Source: an uncultured Bacteroidales bacterium
GTDB taxonomy: Bacteria; Bacteroidota; Bacteroidia; Bacteroidales; Muribaculaceae
DNA length: 7,091 bases
Direction of reading: 5' to 3'
Assembly: GCA_947177325.1 (NCBI GenBank)
Contig: CAMWUH010000110.1
Span: 1-7,091, forward strand
The stretch's first letter is position 1. The number at the start of each line of letters is the position of its first letter. Positions 6,115-7,091 of the stretch are shown here, piece after piece. The position numbers were made by a program, and so were the translations under genes. The notes beneath the pieces are model-generated. The model had not been told where the DNA came from. It ran no database searches and saw only the letters and a list, made by a program, of their open reading frames with translations.

Positions 6115-7091
6115 ATGGCTCTTATTCTCCCCCAAAATTATAAGTTGAAGCTCCTGCCCGAGACTACAGAAATCGCAATCAAGCAAATCAAAGATTTCTT
6201 TGAAGAAAAGCTGAGTGAAGCGCTCAACCTGCGCCGCGTAACGGCACCTTTGTTTGTAATGGCCGGCACGGGTATCAACGACGACCTTAACGGCATTGAA
6301 ACCCCGGTTTCGTTTCCGGTAAAAGGTGCCGGAGGAGCCAAGGCGGAAATCGTTCACTCGCTTGCCAAATGGAAACGAGTGAAACTGGCTGACTACGACA
6401 TTGCCCCCGGCTTCGGACTTTACACCGACATGAACGCCATTCGCCCCGATGAGGAGCTTGATAACCTCCACTCGCTCTACGTTGACCAGTGGGACTGGGA
6501 GAAATCCATTTCAGCTGCCGACCGCAACATCGACTATCTCAAAACCACGGTTAAGAAAATCTACAATGCCATTCGCCAAACCGAGCTGATGATATATAAA
6601 GTGTTTCCTCACATCACTCCCACACTCCCCGAGGAAATAACATTTATCCACGCCGAGGAGCTTCGCAAGCTTTATCCCGACATGACACCGCGCGAGCGCG
6701 AAACAGAGTTTGTAAAGGCTCACGGCGCTGCCTTTATCATAGGTATCGGAGGTAAGTTGGGCGACGGCGAACCTCACGACGGCCGCGCTCCCGACTACGA
6801 CGACTGGTCGACTCTCGACCCGGCTACCGGTTTGCCCGGCTTGAACGGTGATATCATAGTTTGGGATACCGTTCTGGACTATCCGCTGGAATTGTCGTCA
6901 ATGGGTATTCGCGTCGACCCCACAGCGATGGAACGTCAGCTTGAGATAGCAGGCTGTCCTGAACGCGCCAAGCTAGATTTCCATCACCGATTGTTGGCTA
7001 ACGAGCTACCGCTGTCGATTGGCGGAGGTATAGGTCAGAGTCGACTCTGTATGTTTATACTCCAGAAAGCCCACATCGGAGAGGTCCAGGC
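6115..7091 (+). CDS. asnA: Aspartate-ammonia ligase, 3' end cut by window
   Basis: AsnA makes asparagine from aspartate, ammonia and ATP, releasing AMP and pyrophosphate; it is a cytoplasmic homodimer related to class II aminoacyl-tRNA synthetases. The reading frame runs 325 codons plus two bases from ATG at 6115 to the window end with no stop. Family signatures in order are EIVHSLAKWKR (78-88), GLYTDMNAIRPDEE (101-114), LYVDQWDWE (121-129), GIGGKLGDG (210-218), RAPDYDDWST (224-233), GLNGDIIVW (242-250), ELSSMGIRVD (259-268) and IGGGIGQSRL (302-311). E. coli AsnA (330 residues) ends about 20 residues after the point equivalent to Gln325, so only the last 20 or so are missing, giving about 345 in total, usual for Bacteroidales. 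Nothing suggests that the gene itself is broken. It uses ammonia directly, unlike the glutamine-dependent AsnB. Confidence 0.97.
   Translation, partial: MALILPQNYKLKLLPETTEIAIKQIKDFFEEKLSEALNLRRVTAPLFVMAGTGINDDLNGIETPVSFPVKGAGGAKAEIVHSLAKWKRVKLADYDIAPGFGLYTDMNAIRPDEELDNLHSLYVDQWDWEKSISAADRNIDYLKTTVKKIYNAIRQTELMIYKVFPHITPTLPEEITFIHAEELRKLYPDMTPRERETEFVKAHGAAFIIGIGGKLGDGEPHDGRAPDYDDWSTLDPATGLPGLNGDIIVWDTVLDYPLELSSMGIRVDPTAMERQLEIAGCPERAKLDFHHRLLANELPLSIGGGIGQSRLCMFILQKAHIGEVQ

Noticed and set aside
1..7091. CRISPR, phage, insertion sequence, toxin-antitoxin or defence system
   Set aside because: No spaced direct repeats, transposase, integrase or known defence domains appear on either strand, and base composition looks even across the genes.

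Overview
The window looks like an ordinary chromosomal stretch from a Bacteroidales bacterium, most likely of the Muribaculaceae type. The evidence is the long Bacteroidetes-style signal peptidase I, the dapB-lepB-wbqC order, A-rich start regions without Shine-Dalgarno sites, and promoters of the Bacteroidetes primary sigma type (TTTG, about 20 bases, TAnnTTTG). The family placement is inferred from protein character; no database search was possible.

Layout. Bases 1-151 are AT-rich and non-coding as far as can be seen. They hold a 9-bp inverted repeat and a terminator-like hairpin. Bases 152-3082 are a minus-strand operon read dapB, lepB, wbqC: lysine/diaminopimelate synthesis, signal peptidase I, and a WbqC-family protein. 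lepB and wbqC overlap by ATGA, and dapB has a full promoter match in the divergent gap. Bases 3083-3217 are the divergent promoter region. Bases 3218-5972 are a plus-strand three-gene unit: a tail-anchored protein-kinase-like protein lacking the catalytic aspartate, a two-part GNAT-like protein, and a TIGR02757 (DUF2400) protein that overlaps its neighbour by ATGA. Bases 6115-7091 are asnA (ammonia-dependent asparagine synthetase), behind its own strong promoter and cut by the window edge about 20 codons before its expected end.

How the genes fit together. dapB feeds lysine and peptidoglycan precursors, lepB matures exported proteins, and wbqC is loosely tied to surface polysaccharide, so the minus-strand operon has an envelope flavour. 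The plus-strand unit joins three poorly understood proteins and is the least explained part: a membrane-tethered probable pseudokinase, an acetyltransferase-like protein, and a protein with a faint resemblance to helix-hairpin-helix DNA glycosylases. I see no mobile element, CRISPR array, tRNA, rRNA, phage gene or defence system. The best candidates for something undescribed are the pseudokinase and its conserved partners, not a classic accessory island.
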